From Colwellia psychrerythraea (GTDB lineage: Bacteria; Pseudomonadota; Gammaproteobacteria; Enterobacterales; Alteromonadaceae), in the NCBI RefSeq assembly GCF_000764185.1, contig NZ_JQEC01000051.1:62001-126000 (forward strand): a stretch of DNA of 64,000 nucleotides. The letters are read 5' to 3'. Each line of letters begins with the position of its first letter. The stretch's first letter is position 1. The position numbers were made by a program, and so were the translations under genes. The notes beneath the pieces were generated by a model. It saw only the letters and a list, made by a program, of their open reading frames with translations, was not told where the DNA came from and made no database searches. Of this stretch, positions 49,059-57,915 are shown piece after piece.

Positions 49059-49286
49059 ATATTTCCCTTTGTTTCTTAATTTGTTTCTTAATTCGTTAAT
49101 TCATTCAATGAAGTCAGTTTACGACAGTTTACAATTTTGCTCTAGCAACTTTGCAAACCAGCAATTATCATTTACAATAACAATTAGGTTGCACACAACT
49201 AATTTGCACATAACTTAAATAACAGGGCAATATTACAACCAACTATTAAGCAACTTTTTATGTTTTACCTTTAAGGAATAACGATT

Positions 49287-49769
49287 ATGAGTAATATTTA
49301 TCAATTTTCAGTTACCGACAATAAACAAGAAACCATTAAATTGACTCAGTTTACTGATAAAGTATTATTGATTGTTAATACTGCTAGTCATTGTGGTTTT
49401 ACTCCCCAATACGAAGGCTTACAAGTATTACACGATACTTTTCAACCCAAAGGATTCGAAGTTTTAGCCTTTCCATGTAATCAATTTAAACAGCAAGAAA
49501 GTGGTAGTAATGAAGAAATCCAACAATTTTGTGATTTACAATTCAATATTAAATTCCCTTTATTTAATAAAATAGAAGTCAACGGTAATAACGCTGAGCC
49601 CTTATTTAGTTATTTAAAAAAGCAGGCACCCGGCATCCTAGGCTCTAAATCAATCAAATGGAATTTCACTAAGTTTTTAGTAAACCGCCAAGGGCAAGTG
49701 GTAAAACGTTATGCTCCAACCACTAAACCAGAAGCCATAACAACTGATATTAAAAAGTTATTAGCATAA
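49287..49769 (+). CDS. Glutathione peroxidase family protein (Cys type)
   Basis: Thiol peroxidase of 160 residues reducing hydrogen or organic peroxides. Peroxidatic Cys36 in NTASHCGFTPQY replaces selenocysteine; Gln and Trp/Asn of the catalytic tetrad are in FPCNQFKQQESG and KWNFTKFLVNRQG. A second Cys in FPCNQF could resolve with thioredoxin, as in many bacterial members. Good Shine-Dalgarno (AAGGAA). The ohrR-like gene starts three bases after its stop, so the two form one transcript. Confidence 0.93.
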   Translation: MSNIYQFSVTDNKQETIKLTQFTDKVLLIVNTASHCGFTPQYEGLQVLHDTFQPKGFEVLAFPCNQFKQQESGSNEEIQQFCDLQFNIKFPLFNKIEVNGNNAEPLFSYLKKQAPGILGSKSIKWNFTKFLVNRQGQVVKRYAPTTKPEAITTDIKKLLA

Positions 49770-49772
49770 TTG

Positions 49773-50204
49773 ATGAGTGATAATTTACAGTTAGAAAAAC
49801 AATTATGTTTTCGCCTTTATAGTTTGAATAAACTAATGTGTCGTCTTTATGCTCCAGTATTAAAGGAGTTAGCGTTAACTTACCCTCAATATTTAGTGAT
49901 GATGGTGTTATGGCAATATAAAACTGGCATATCGATTAAAGACTTGGGTATCAAGCTTGATTTAGACTCAGGTACACTGTCCCCTTTATTAAAGCGTATG
50001 GAAAAACAAGCACTGCTCAAGCGTAATCGCCAAAAAAAAGATGAACGTGTAGTGGTTATCAAGTTAACTCAAAAGGGAATTGAGTTACAAAAAAATGCCG
50101 AGCATATCCCAGCAAAAATGTTTGCCGTGACAGGGTTAACATTCGAAAAATTGCAAAGCTTAAATCAAGAGCTGGATCAGCTTATTGAAAATATAACTGA
50201 TTAA
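49773..50204 (+). CDS. ohrR: MarR-family organic peroxide-sensing repressor, OhrR-like
   Basis: A 143-residue winged-helix repressor. The N-terminal NLQLEKQLCFRLYSLNKLM places the reactive Cys at residue 12, as in OhrR, and LTYPQYLVMMVLW holds the Tyr that usually contacts it; LDSGTLSPLLKRMEKQ is the recognition helix and KKDERVVVIKLT the wing. The ATG at 49773 is used; the TTG three bases earlier is unlikely. Oxidation of Cys12 is expected to release DNA. It directly follows the peroxidase gene instead of the usual ohr, suggesting that this peroxidase is its target. Confidence 0.88.
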   Translation: MSDNLQLEKQLCFRLYSLNKLMCRLYAPVLKELALTYPQYLVMMVLWQYKTGISIKDLGIKLDLDSGTLSPLLKRMEKQALLKRNRQKKDERVVVIKLTQKGIELQKNAEHIPAKMFAVTGLTFEKLQSLNQELDQLIENITD

Positions 50205-50211
50205 CAAAAAG

Positions 50212-50256
50212 AGCACACAGCTAGAAAATGACTATTTTGCTGTGTGCTACTTTTTT
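50212..50256 (+). terminator. Rho-independent terminator of the gpx-ohrR transcript
   Basis: Stem AGCACACAGC (50212-50221) / GCTGTGTGCT (50239-50248), loop of 17 bases partly able to pair, then AC and six T. It lies 8 bases after the stop. An A run on the other side means it may also stop lysC transcripts from the minus strand. Confidence 0.8.
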
Positions 50257-50320
50257 GTGCCTTGATATGTTTTATCACTTATCAAATAGACTGTAGCTGA
50301 AGATAACTAGCCGAATCGAC

Positions 50321-51691
50321 TTAGTTGAATAAAGTATTGTGCAATTTCTCAACAACCAGATTAGCATCGCTCTCATCAACTAAAAAGCACAAGTTATTGT
50401 CACTAGCGCCATGGCAAATCAAACGGACATTTATATCATTAATTGTTTCAAATATACTTTGGCCAACCCCTTTAGCTAGGGTTAAACCATTACCAATAAC
50501 TGCGACCAATGACAAACCATGTTCAACACTTACTTCACACAACTGCTCTAATTCAGCAACTACAGTATTTGTAATTAAAGATTGCGTTGAACCACTGGGG
50601 TTATCAAAAGTTAAAGCAACACTAATTTCACTGGTGGTAATTAAATCAACACTCAATTCATGTTTTGCTAACAAGGTAAAAACTTTTGCTAAAAAGCCAC
50701 TGGCATGTAACATTGCCGGACTTTTAACTGTCACTAACGTTTGTTCTCGCCTTAAAGCAATTGAGCGATAAGTTGGGTTAGAGTCCACCTTTTTCTTAAT
50801 TTGAGTCCCTCCCTGTTCAGGCTCTTTACTAGAGCCAACAAAAACTGGAATATTACAACGCATTGCAGGAATAAGTGTCGCTGGGTGTAATATTTTGGCG
50901 CCAAAAGTGGCCATTTCAGCCGCTTCACCAAAACTAATTTCTTTAATCGCTCTAGCCTGATCAGTAATACGCGGATCGGTAGTAAATATGCCAACTACAT
51001 CAGTCCAAATAGATAAATTATCACCCTTTAATGCTTCAGCGAGTAACGCAGCAGAATAATCTGACCCCCCTCGGCCTAAAGTAGTTGTTTGGCCTTTATT
51101 ATCTTGACCAATAAAACCTTGAGTGACTAGCACTTTTTCTTTAAGTTTAGGCGCTAATAGTAATGTACATTGCTCGCTTAACTGCTTGATATCTACTACG
51201 GCTTTACCATGTAAACTATTGGTTTTCATTACTTGTTGAACATTAAAATATTCACCTGAAACATCGATAGACTGCAAAACTTGAGCAAAAATACGTGAGC
51301 TTAGTTGTTCACCAAAGGCAAGAATCGCATCGGTAGTTTTAGTTGAGTATTGCAAAGATTGCGTTAAAGCCTGTTGAGTTAGCGCATCTAGTAAATTATC
51401 TATTTCTTGATTAAGCGAGGTTTCAACTACAGCAGTTAAATGCTGAGTAATATTAACTTGAATACTACGAATATTTTCAATGATGGCTCTCTGTTCTTCT
51501 ACAGAGACATTCTGCTGACTTAATCGCACCAAATAATTAGTTACACCTGCACTAGCTGAAACAACCACTAAGCGGTTACTAGCATCACTTTTAACAATAT
51601 TGGCACACCGTAACATGGCTTGAAAATCGGCAACACTGGTGCCGCCAAACTTGGCTACGGTTAATGATGATGTTGATTGTACTGGATTCAC
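50321..51691 (-). CDS. lysC: Lysine-sensitive aspartate kinase (AKIII type)
   Basis: Phosphorylates aspartate, first step to lysine, threonine and methionine. Monofunctional, 456 residues from the GTG at 51691, which has GGGAG six bases ahead; a GTG at 51712 would add seven residues lying over the Shine-Dalgarno. Seen: VAKFGGTSVADF, LGRGGSDYSAALLAEAL, WTDVVGIFTTDPR and two C-terminal ACT domains (LVTVKSPAMLHASGF onward). The lysine riboswitch upstream (51858-52071) fits end-product control by lysine at RNA level. Confidence 0.95.
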   Translation of the reverse strand: MNPVQSTSSLTVAKFGGTSVADFQAMLRCANIVKSDASNRLVVVSASAGVTNYLVRLSQQNVSVEEQRAIIENIRSIQVNITQHLTAVVETSLNQEIDNLLDALTQQALTQSLQYSTKTTDAILAFGEQLSSRIFAQVLQSIDVSGEYFNVQQVMKTNSLHGKAVVDIKQLSEQCTLLLAPKLKEKVLVTQGFIGQDNKGQTTTLGRGGSDYSAALLAEALKGDNLSIWTDVVGIFTTDPRITDQARAIKEISFGEAAEMATFGAKILHPATLIPAMRCNIPVFVGSSKEPEQGGTQIKKKVDSNPTYRSIALRREQTLVTVKSPAMLHASGFLAKVFTLLAKHELSVDLITTSEISVALTFDNPSGSTQSLITNTVVAELEQLCEVSVEHGLSLVAVIGNGLTLAKGVGQSIFETINDINVRLICHGASDNNLCFLVDESDANLVVEKLHNTLFN

Positions 51692-51857
51692 AAATTTCTC
51701 CCATAAAAACACTAGCTAGTTACTGAACTCTTTACTGAATTAATGATTAAGTAAGTTAGCTATTGGAAGAGCATGACTGAGTAGTTAGCGAATGGAGTAT
51801 TTTACCTTTCAATTAAGCAAAGTTAATCAAACGACAAAAAAAACGAAACTTTTTCAG

Positions 51858-52071
51858 CCAGAAGCTCTCCACCTTTTTTTTAATGCTTAACGATGCCTAA
51901 TAATATAAGCATCATTTAACAAATACGTCAGGTGACAGCCATAAGGATTCAACCTTAGTAACCGAATATTTAAGCCCACCTTTAAATATTCTCGGCGATA
52001 ACTTCCCTCAAAAACGGTAATAGGAAGTGTGGTTCCTCTCGTTTTCTACCTAAGCTTCGCACCTCTTCTGG
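51858..52071 (-). promoter_or_regulatory. Lysine riboswitch (L box) upstream of lysC
   Basis: On the minus strand the leader begins CCAGAAGAGGTGCG and ends GGTGGAGAGCTTCTGG, so the closing helix P1 (CCAGAAG with CTTCTGG) is perfect. Between them are L-box landmarks in order: GAAGTTATCGCCGAGA, GGTGGGCTTAAATATTCGG, AAGGTTGAATCCTTATGGCT and GTCACCTGA. After P1 a run of eight U (51836-51843) suggests a transcription-termination platform, though I could not settle the competing hairpins by eye. About 165 bases separate it from the lysC start. Confidence 0.88.
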
Positions 52072-52377
52072 TACATCATCGTTTAGAGTATTAACCCTAA
52101 ACCACAATACGGAATTATTAGACCCGATCTAGCACAATAATGCAACAGACTTTTAGCCAAGTTTTATAAATTTCCCCAAATCCTATTTTAATATTAGTTT
52201 TTCTTTTCCAAGCGATGCACTGTTATCTTGCTTCGCAGACAAATTGGTAAAAAAACTAGCTTAGCGCGGTTATAACGAAGCAATCACAAAAATAAGCGCT
52301 AATATAGCTCAGCAGCTAAGCGATATAATTGATATAGTAAATAAATCTCGATGTCGTAGGTAAGTTAGCTAAATTAT
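52072..52377. other. Intergenic region between lysC leader and elyC-like gene
   Basis: No gene seen. It should hold the divergent promoters of the lysC leader (minus) and the elyC-like gene (plus). AT-rich with scattered TATAAT-like words; no confident assignment. Confidence 0.4.
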
Positions 52378-53142
52378 ATGGATTTATTTCTCCTTAAAAA
52401 GATCATCACTGTCTTTATCATGCCAATTAATATTGTGCTGATTTTGCTGGTTTTTGCCCTGATCATTCATAGCAAAAAGCCAAAGCAGAGCATTAAAAGT
52501 TTATCCGCAGCAATTATCATCCTGCTTATTAGTGCTTTTCCCCCTTTTTCCGATACGGTTATGACAGCAATTGAAAATAATTATCCGCCATATGTTAAAA
52601 CAGAAGTAAATATCGATTACATCATAGTGCTTGGTTGTGGCCATAATACCAACGCTGAATTACCGGTAACTAGTCAATTAGCTAATTGTTCCTTACAGCG
52701 TATGGTTGAAGCTTTACGCATATACCAATTACATCCCGAAGCAAGAATAATTACCTCAGGTTATGGCGGCCATAATCCAGTATCTAATGCTGAAACTGTC
52801 AAACAATCATTAGTGATGTTAGGTGTGCCAGCACAAAAAATTATTACAGAGAATTTCCCAAAGGATACCGAAGAAGAAGCTGAGCTTATTGCGCCAAGAG
52901 TGCAAGGTACCCAAGTAGTGTTAGTCACCAATGCAGATCATATGCCTAGATCTATTAATTATTTTCAAGCACAAGGCATATTCCCCATTGCTGCGCCTAC
53001 GGGTTACTGGGTTAAAAATCCAGACAGTAGTAAAAATTGGACTCACTACACGCCGAGTAGCAAAAAATTGAACCAAAGTACTATCGCCTGGTATGAAAGT
53101 TTAGGTCTTGTAGTGCAGTGGTTTAAATCACTTTTTAACTAA
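52378..53142 (+). CDS. elyC: ElyC/SanA/YdcF family membrane protein (DUF218)
   Basis: A 254-residue protein with two N-terminal membrane helices (~10-30 and ~38-58) and a periplasmic DUF218 domain: DYIIVLGCGHN, ALRIYQLHPEARIITSGYGG, ENFPKDTEEEAELIAP and VTNADHMPRSINYF. Length and topology match ElyC, linked in E. coli to peptidoglycan/enterobacterial common antigen lipid carrier balance. The exact reaction is not known. Single gene. Confidence 0.85.
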   Translation: MDLFLLKKIITVFIMPINIVLILLVFALIIHSKKPKQSIKSLSAAIIILLISAFPPFSDTVMTAIENNYPPYVKTEVNIDYIIVLGCGHNTNAELPVTSQLANCSLQRMVEALRIYQLHPEARIITSGYGGHNPVSNAETVKQSLVMLGVPAQKIITENFPKDTEEEAELIAPRVQGTQVVLVTNADHMPRSINYFQAQGIFPIAAPTGYWVKNPDSSKNWTHYTPSSKKLNQSTIAWYESLGLVVQWFKSLFN

Positions 53143-53210
53143 TTTAAACTTAACCATTGCTTGCTAATCATTAAGCACACAGCTAAATAGTCTTTAATAG
53201 GTTAGCGATA

Positions 53211-53969
53211 TTAAACCGGATTATCAATATCAATAAACAGCACTTCAAGTCCGTGCTCTTTTGCTAAATGCTCACCTAGAGCTTTTATACCGTAGCGCTC
53301 CGTAGCGTGATGACCCGCAGCAAAAAAATGAATATCCATTTCATGAGCAATATGAGTAGTTTGCTCAGATACCTCTCCCGTTAAAAAGGCATCAATGCCC
53401 TGCTCCGCAGCAAGCTCAATATACCCTTGCCCACCTCCAGAGCACCAAGCAATGGTTTTTATCGGCTTATTGCTCGGTGGCGCAATATGTAAACATTCAC
53501 GTTCAAGAGTGCTATTAATTTTTTGAGTCAGCTGTACGCCACTACATTCATGCTTAAATTCACCCTTCATCGCCACACTAAACTCATTGCCAAGCTCTAA
53601 TGGACTAACATCTTCAATATTAAATAACTTAGCAAGTTGTGCGTTGTTACCTAGTGTCGGGTGAATATCAAGGGGTAAATGATAAGCAAATAAATTTATG
53701 TCGTTTAGCAGCAGCGCCTTGATACGATCATGTTTCATGCCTCGAATAACATAAGATTCATTTTTCCAAAAGTAACCGTGGTGTACAACAATGGCATTTG
53801 CTTTTTCACTTATAGCTCGGTCGATTAACGCTTTAGACGCAGTAACGCCAGTAATAATTTTTTTTACTTGCTCACTACCTTGCACCTGAAGACCATTAGG
53901 GGTGAAGTCTTTAATTTTCTGTGGTTTTAATAGGCCATTGAGATACTGCTCAAGTTCATTTGTAAGCAT
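53211..53969 (-). CDS. Nif3-like dinuclear metal-center protein (YbgI family)
   Basis: A 252-residue member of the Nif3/DUF34 family. Likely metal ligands are in VVHHGYFWKNE (His-His), YHLPLDIHPTLGNN and, near the end, FAAGHHATERYG with the paired His and Glu. It is expected to form a toroidal hexamer with two metals per subunit; GTP cyclohydrolase type 1 and 2 annotations in databases are doubtful, so no activity is given. Confidence 0.92.
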   Translation of the reverse strand: MLTNELEQYLNGLLKPQKIKDFTPNGLQVQGSEQVKKIITGVTASKALIDRAISEKANAIVVHHGYFWKNESYVIRGMKHDRIKALLLNDINLFAYHLPLDIHPTLGNNAQLAKLFNIEDVSPLELGNEFSVAMKGEFKHECSGVQLTQKINSTLERECLHIAPPSNKPIKTIAWCSGGGQGYIELAAEQGIDAFLTGEVSEQTTHIAHEMDIHFFAAGHHATERYGIKALGEHLAKEHGLEVLFIDIDNPV

Positions 53970-54280
53970 ATATGTTAACTCAGTAATAAATTTTAAATAT
54001 CATACTAGATCGTTAGGTTTTTTACACCTCAGTAACGACCGCACTTGTTAGGGATTTTTTCATGATTATTACCTTCAACATCTCCCTCCCTTTAAAGTGT
54101 ATACAATATACCCACAAAGTGATGATTTAACACACTATTATTTTGTTTCATGTATTGAAAGTTTTTGTTATAACTTGTCAACTAAATGTTAATTTGGTTA
54201 ACTTGATGTTACATAGTAGTTGCGAACTATAAATATTGATATTTAAAAAATAATTATAAATAAATCAAAAGGAAAATGTT
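53970..54280. other. 311-bp promoter region ahead of the TonB-dependent receptor
   Basis: Very AT-rich, no frame of interest. It contains TTGAAAGTTTTTGTTATAAC-like and TTGATGTTACATAGTA promoter-like words. No Fur box of the GATAATGATAATCATTATC type was recognised, so iron control is not supported by what I can see. Confidence 0.4.
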
Positions 54281-56872
54281 ATGAGATCAAAATTGAGTAA
54301 AAAACACTTACTTGCGCTAAGTATTTCAACAGCACTTTTAACCACACAAAGTTTTAGCAGTTTAGCCGCCGAAATAGAAGAAGTTGAAAGAATAGAAGTA
54401 ACGGGCTCTCATATTAAACGAACCAGTATGGAAGGCCCATCACCTGTCACAAGTTTGTCTCAAGAAGATATTCAAAAATCAGGCGTTACTGATCTTATTA
54501 GCCTTTTTACCAAATTACCTATTTCCGGCCAAGGAACATTTTCAACTCAAGCTAACAGTAGCGATGATACTGCCAATGGCGGCTCATCAGTTTCCTTGCG
54601 TGGCTTAGGTGCCGATTCAACGCTTATTCTAATCAATGGTCGCCGCGTATCTGTATCTCCGTTTGCTAAAGGCATAGATACCGCTTTTGTTGATATCAAT
54701 AACATCCCCCTGGCAGCCATTAAACGTGTTGATATTCTAAAAGATGGTGCATCTGCAACTTATGGGTCTGATGCTGTGGCAGGTGTAATTAATATTGTCT
54801 TGAGGGATGATGTTGACGGCGCAGAATTAACAGCAAAAATCGGCGCAACCGCAGATGGCGGTGGTGAAGAGCAAAGTGTTAACTTAGTTTTTGGTAATAG
54901 TACCGAGACCACAAGTCATACCTTTATCTTGGAATATTTTAATCGTGAAGAAGTGCTTTATGCTGATAGAGATTATTCAGCAACAGCAAACCAAGCTGCA
55001 CGCACAGGCGATCCTGATGCCACTGATTTTAGAAGCTCTGCCGGTATTCCAGGTACCATTGCTTTAGCAAGTGATCCATCAAATCGGCTTATTGATCTAT
55101 ACGGTAATGATAAATGTGCTGCTGCTGATATAGATCTTGCTAATAACCTATGTCGATATGATTATGCACCGCCCATGAGTATGATCCCTGCTTCTGAGCG
55201 TTTTAGCTGGAATTACCTAGGAAAATATGAAATCAATGACAGCATCAGAGCATTTGCTGAATTAAACGGCCAAAACTCTAAATCAACCGTACGTGGCGCA
55301 GGCAGTCCTAGTTTTAATGAGCTAACCATGGATGGGGATAATGTTAACCACCCTTTTGCTGATATGCCTAGTCATGAATTTTACCAGCAAGATTTAACTA
55401 TGCGCCGCAGGACCGTTGATATTGGTAATCGTGAGAAACGTGTCGATTCAGACTATTACCGTGTGATCCTTGGTTTACAAGGTGATATTAATGACTGGAG
55501 CTGGGAAGGTGCTTATAGCTATATAAAAAGTAGCTCGGTGGAACGTGGCGTTGATGGTTTCCCTAATAAACGTCGTACTCAAGAAGCAATAGATAGCGGT
55601 TTATGGAACCCATTTGAACCGTCTAGCAATTCACAAGAAGCCTTGGATTACATTGAAACAACCACTACTCGTGTAGGTAAATCGACTATGGAGTCTATCG
55701 ACTTTAAAGTTTCGGGACCTGTTTTAGAGATGCCAAGTGGTGAATTGATGATAGCCCTTGGTACTGAATACCGTGAAGAATCAATCAGCGACAACCCTGA
55801 TGATCAATTTTTACGGGGTGAGGTTTTTGGTACTGAAGCAACTCAAGCCAATGGCTCTAGAGATAATTTAGCCATATTTGGTGAGTTAGCCATTCCGATA
55901 ATTGACAATTTAGAAATTCAACTTGCAGTGCGTTATGAAGATTATAGTGATTTTGGTACCACCACAGATCCAAAAATTTCATTCCTATGGTCACCGATGG
56001 ATGACCTAAGCTTACGTGGCTCATATGGTACCGCTTTTAGAGCTCCTTCACTTCACCAACTAGGTTTAGGGCGTACAGATGAATCACCTAATTTAATAGA
56101 TACTATGCGCTGTGCTGCTATAGGCAACCAAGATAGAGCCTGTGAACCTCAAGAATATACTGCGGTATTTGAAGGTAACCCTGAGTTAGGACCTGAAGAG
56201 TCAGAAAGTTATAACTTAGGCATCATCTACAATATTACTGACAACTTAAACTTTACTGTCGACTATTATAATTATGATATTACTGACATTATTGATTCTG
56301 ATACCCAGTTTGTCATGGATAACTATGGTTTAGATGGCACGATTGTCGAACGTCGACCTACCTCAATTGCCAATGATCCTGGTGAAGTAATCCAAGTAAA
56401 CGACAGCTTTCAAAATATTGGTGACTTACAAACTTCAGGTATTGACTTAGATGTTAGGTATAACCTTGATACAGGCGCGGGTACTTTTAACTTTGGCTAC
56501 GTACTTAATTATGTGCTGAATTTCGAAGATTACAAAAACACCCAAGAAGGTGGTTTTGAACAGCCACAAATGCGTTGGACTACCTCTGTTGATTGGGTAT
56601 TAGATGATGTTAGTGCAAGAGCAGCTATTAACTATGTTGACTCATTTGAGCAAGAGGCATCATTAAAACTCAACCAAAAGGTTGATGCTATGATGACCCT
56701 TGATGCATCAATTAATTACTTTGGTTTTGAGGATGTCGTACTAACAGTTGGTGCGACTAACTTAACCAATGAGGAACCACCTTTTGCTTATCATGACTTT
56801 ATGGGCTTTGCTGTCAACGTGCATAGTGGTCAAGGTCGGTTTGCTTACGCCCAAGCTAGTTATAAATTCTAA
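54281..56872 (+). CDS. TonB-dependent receptor
   Basis: Outer-membrane active transporter of 863 residues. A signal peptide (LLALSISTALLTTQSFSSLAAE, cut after ~30) is followed by IEEVERIEVTGSHIKRTSMEG, near the TonB-contact region, the plug domain (~45-165, with GLGADSTLILINGRRVS and YGSDAVAGVINIVLRDD) and a 22-strand barrel ending in a terminal aromatic (SYKF). Pairs of Cys in the barrel loops may form disulfides. No transporter, regulator or enzyme gene lies beside it, so the substrate is unknown; the style (long plug loops, EIEEVERIEVTG) is common in receptors for peptides or glycans in marine bacteria. Confidence 0.93.
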   Translation: MRSKLSKKHLLALSISTALLTTQSFSSLAAEIEEVERIEVTGSHIKRTSMEGPSPVTSLSQEDIQKSGVTDLISLFTKLPISGQGTFSTQANSSDDTANGGSSVSLRGLGADSTLILINGRRVSVSPFAKGIDTAFVDINNIPLAAIKRVDILKDGASATYGSDAVAGVINIVLRDDVDGAELTAKIGATADGGGEEQSVNLVFGNSTETTSHTFILEYFNREEVLYADRDYSATANQAARTGDPDATDFRSSAGIPGTIALASDPSNRLIDLYGNDKCAAADIDLANNLCRYDYAPPMSMIPASERFSWNYLGKYEINDSIRAFAELNGQNSKSTVRGAGSPSFNELTMDGDNVNHPFADMPSHEFYQQDLTMRRRTVDIGNREKRVDSDYYRVILGLQGDINDWSWEGAYSYIKSSSVERGVDGFPNKRRTQEAIDSGLWNPFEPSSNSQEALDYIETTTTRVGKSTMESIDFKVSGPVLEMPSGELMIALGTEYREESISDNPDDQFLRGEVFGTEATQANGSRDNLAIFGELAIPIIDNLEIQLAVRYEDYSDFGTTTDPKISFLWSPMDDLSLRGSYGTAFRAPSLHQLGLGRTDESPNLIDTMRCAAIGNQDRACEPQEYTAVFEGNPELGPEESESYNLGIIYNITDNLNFTVDYYNYDITDIIDSDTQFVMDNYGLDGTIVERRPTSIANDPGEVIQVNDSFQNIGDLQTSGIDLDVRYNLDTGAGTFNFGYVLNYVLNFEDYKNTQEGGFEQPQMRWTTSVDWVLDDVSARAAINYVDSFEQEASLKLNQKVDAMMTLDASINYFGFEDVVLTVGATNLTNEEPPFAYHDFMGFAVNVHSGQGRFAYAQASYKF

Positions 56873-56920
56873 AGTAAAAGTGTATCGAATTTGATTTAAA
56901 ATTTTTTAGTTTTCATTACA

Positions 56921-56953
56921 AAGCAAAACCATTCACTACGGTTTTGCTTTTTT
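56921..56953 (+). terminator. Rho-independent terminator of the TonB-dependent receptor gene
   Basis: Stem AAGCAAAACC / GGTTTTGCTT (10 bp), loop ATTCACTAC, six T. It lies 48 bases after the stop. Confidence 0.85.
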
Positions 56954-57011
56954 ATTGATGGGATTATTTTTCGTCGTCCCTCCCTGTTTTATGTCCGTTT
57001 ATTGCTTGGTT

Positions 57012-57764
57012 TTACTTGCTCACTTTTGATTTATTTGAACGTAAGCTATTGACTTTAACCGGTCGAAATTCAGGTCGTAATTGCCACTTAGGTTTAATGG
57101 GTGTTAACGGCAACACCCGCTTTTTGGCGATAATTACATAGACCGAGCCTAATGCAGGTAAATAGTCTTTAGCAAAGTTATGCCATTTACTCTGCAGACT
57201 CTCGAAACTTACTTCCCCTGTTAAACTGCTATGTAAACAACGTTGATCCGCTAAAATTTCAAAACCCATTAGATGTAGCCAGTCTTTAATGCGCATCGGG
57301 GAGAAGAAGTGTTCATTCCAGGGAGTTTTACTTCGTCGATAGGGCAATAAACGATTTAAGCCAACCAGGCTTAACGGATTAAAGCCGGTTAACACCAGAT
57401 AACCATTGGGGATCAATACTCTATTCGCTTCACGAATGACATGATGTGGGTCAAGTGAAAACTCTAAAGCATGGCTTAATAAACAGACATCAACACTATG
57501 CTCTTGTAGGGGCAAATCATCAATCTCACCAACCACGTTCGTTAAATCACTTTTAACACTGATATTTACTTGATGATTTATAGTGCAATCGGCTATTTCT
57601 AGTTCACTGCTTAATGCGCCAAGTTTTACTAAGTGATAACCAAAAAACTTTGGCCACCACAACGCCAGTTCCTGTTCTATTGCCTTTTTAATAACCTCAC
57701 CATTAGGCAAGGCTTGCCATGATCGAGGGTAATGCGGCTGTCTAAAAGCTAACGCTGGTTTCAT
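57012..57764 (-). CDS. Class I SAM-dependent methyltransferase (YafS/SmtA-like)
   Basis: A 250-residue protein with a reduced Rossmann core. The C-half of the core is clear: LPLQEHSVDVCLLSHALEFSLDPHHVIREANRVLIPNGYLVLTGFNPLSL; the usual glycine-rich SAM loop is poorly conserved (HLVKLGALSSE). The head and the FFSPMRIKDWL segment match YafS, whose gene commonly lies near gloB, as here (divergent, 151 bases). Substrate unknown. Confidence 0.83.
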   Translation of the reverse strand: MKPALAFRQPHYPRSWQALPNGEVIKKAIEQELALWWPKFFGYHLVKLGALSSELEIADCTINHQVNISVKSDLTNVVGEIDDLPLQEHSVDVCLLSHALEFSLDPHHVIREANRVLIPNGYLVLTGFNPLSLVGLNRLLPYRRSKTPWNEHFFSPMRIKDWLHLMGFEILADQRCLHSSLTGEVSFESLQSKWHNFAKDYLPALGSVYVIIAKKRVLPLTPIKPKWQLRPEFRPVKVNSLRSNKSKVSK

Positions 57765-57915
57765 AGAGTCTTCTTTAAAGCTTATTATATTACGAGTATA
57801 ATAAGCTTGATGGTTGTAATGCTACAACAATATTTAATTGTGCTAAATGCCAATACCGAACTAACTATATAACTAATTAAATGAAGTATATAACGAACTA
57901 AGGGTAAAATCTCAT

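Noticed and set aside
50325-50994. Frames of 148 and 80 codons overlapping lysC
   Set aside because: Shadows in other frames; lysC motifs and riboswitch make the choice clear.
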